DNA from: Planctomycetota bacterium
Lineage (GTDB): Bacteria; Planctomycetota; Phycisphaerae; UBA1845; PWPN01
Assembly (NCBI GenBank): GCA_016209665.1
Contig: JACQVT010000101.1
Coordinates: forward strand, 1 to 7,504
Length of the DNA: 7,504 bases
Reading direction: 5' to 3'
How positions within the stretch are numbered: position 1 is the first letter of the stretch; every line of letters starts with the position of its first letter. Position numbers and translations under genes: made by a program. Positions 7,388 through 7,504 of the stretch are shown here, piece by piece. Under the pieces are notes generated by a model. It was not told the origin of the DNA. It ran no database searches and saw only the letters and a list, made by a program, of their open reading frames with translations.

Positions 7388-7504
7388 GTCCGATAGGTCA
7401 TTCAGGCCGCCCGAAGCCGCAGGCAGGGCTCTAGCGCCGGGATTATGTAAAGTGGGGCCGGCGAAAGTTGATGAACGCTGTGCCCCCACCGGCCGCGGCG
7501 GGAC

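Larger units (their letters stand above)
7104..7504. other. Gene-free 400-bp region, partly AT-rich, probably regulatory
   Basis: I find no supported gene here. About 7238-7366 is clearly richer in A+T than the rest of the window. On the minus strand TATACT (7243-7238) could be a -10 for the PEP-CTERM gene, but no -35 fits. The nine-base ATGATATAA occurs twice in the same orientation (7251-7259 and 7348-7356); the first copy is followed by ATCAT, forming a small hairpin ATGAT/ATCAT with a five-base loop. The dyad, promoter and tandem repeat inside this region are listed separately. A start codon at 7471 opens a frame that runs off the window but has no convincing ribosome site. Confidence 0.6.

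Noticed and set aside
7452..7489. Inverted repeat GTGGGG...CCCCAC near the right edge
   Set aside because: Six base pairs with a 26-base loop, and competing GGCCGG/CCGGCC pairings, in GC-rich DNA; not convincing as a terminator or operator.
7471..7504. Possible start of a rightward gene (ATG, MNAVPPP...)
   Set aside because: Only 11 codons are visible, no clear ribosome site precedes it, and the residues give no family signal.

Overview
The window looks like chromosomal DNA from a high-G+C planctomycete, most likely of the Phycisphaerae type. The evidence is the gene content: a Tat-exported Gfo/Idh/MocA oxidoreductase, a DUF1080 (3-keto-disaccharide hydrolase) protein, a dockerin-like C-terminus of the 'QACLTGP...DLDGD' style, and a PEP-CTERM protein lie within 7.5 kb. 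This assignment is inferred from family knowledge; the window contains no rRNA or marker gene.

Layout: (1) complement <1..1469, an exported gamma-glutamyltransferase whose C-terminus lies beyond the left edge. (2) 1718..3031, a Tat-signal Gfo/Idh/MocA oxidoreductase, divergent from gene 1 across a 248-nt intergenic region. (3) complement 3059..3922, a lipoprotein of the nitrilase superfamily, convergent with gene 2 (27 nt apart). (4) 4111..5253, a secreted protein with two copies of an unrecognised 138-residue cysteine-containing module and a dockerin-like pair of Ca-binding loops, divergent from gene 3. (5) 5440..6252, a secreted or anchored DUF1080 protein, in the same direction as gene 4 but separated by 186 nt and a strong hairpin. 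(6) complement 6369..7103, a PEP-CTERM surface protein, convergent with gene 5 across a hairpin that could terminate both. (7) 7104..7504, about 400 nt without a supported gene. It includes a locally AT-rich stretch with a TATAAT box, a dyad and short direct repeats, and looks like a regulatory region.

The gene orientations (divergent, convergent, divergent, co-directional with a gap, convergent) and the private Shine-Dalgarno-like sequences suggest six mostly single-gene transcription units, not an operon. All six proteins carry a recognisable export signal (Sec, Tat or lipobox), so the shared theme is the cell envelope and outside. Genes 1 and 3 would cleave amide or peptide bonds of nitrogen compounds. 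Genes 2 and 5 belong to families linked to 3-keto sugar chemistry. Genes 4 and 6 look like surface or matrix proteins.

I found no CRISPR array, tRNA, rRNA, transposase or phage gene, and no convincing new multi-gene system. The most unusual element is the tandem-duplicated CX3CXC module in gene 4, followed by the structured AT-rich region at the right end.
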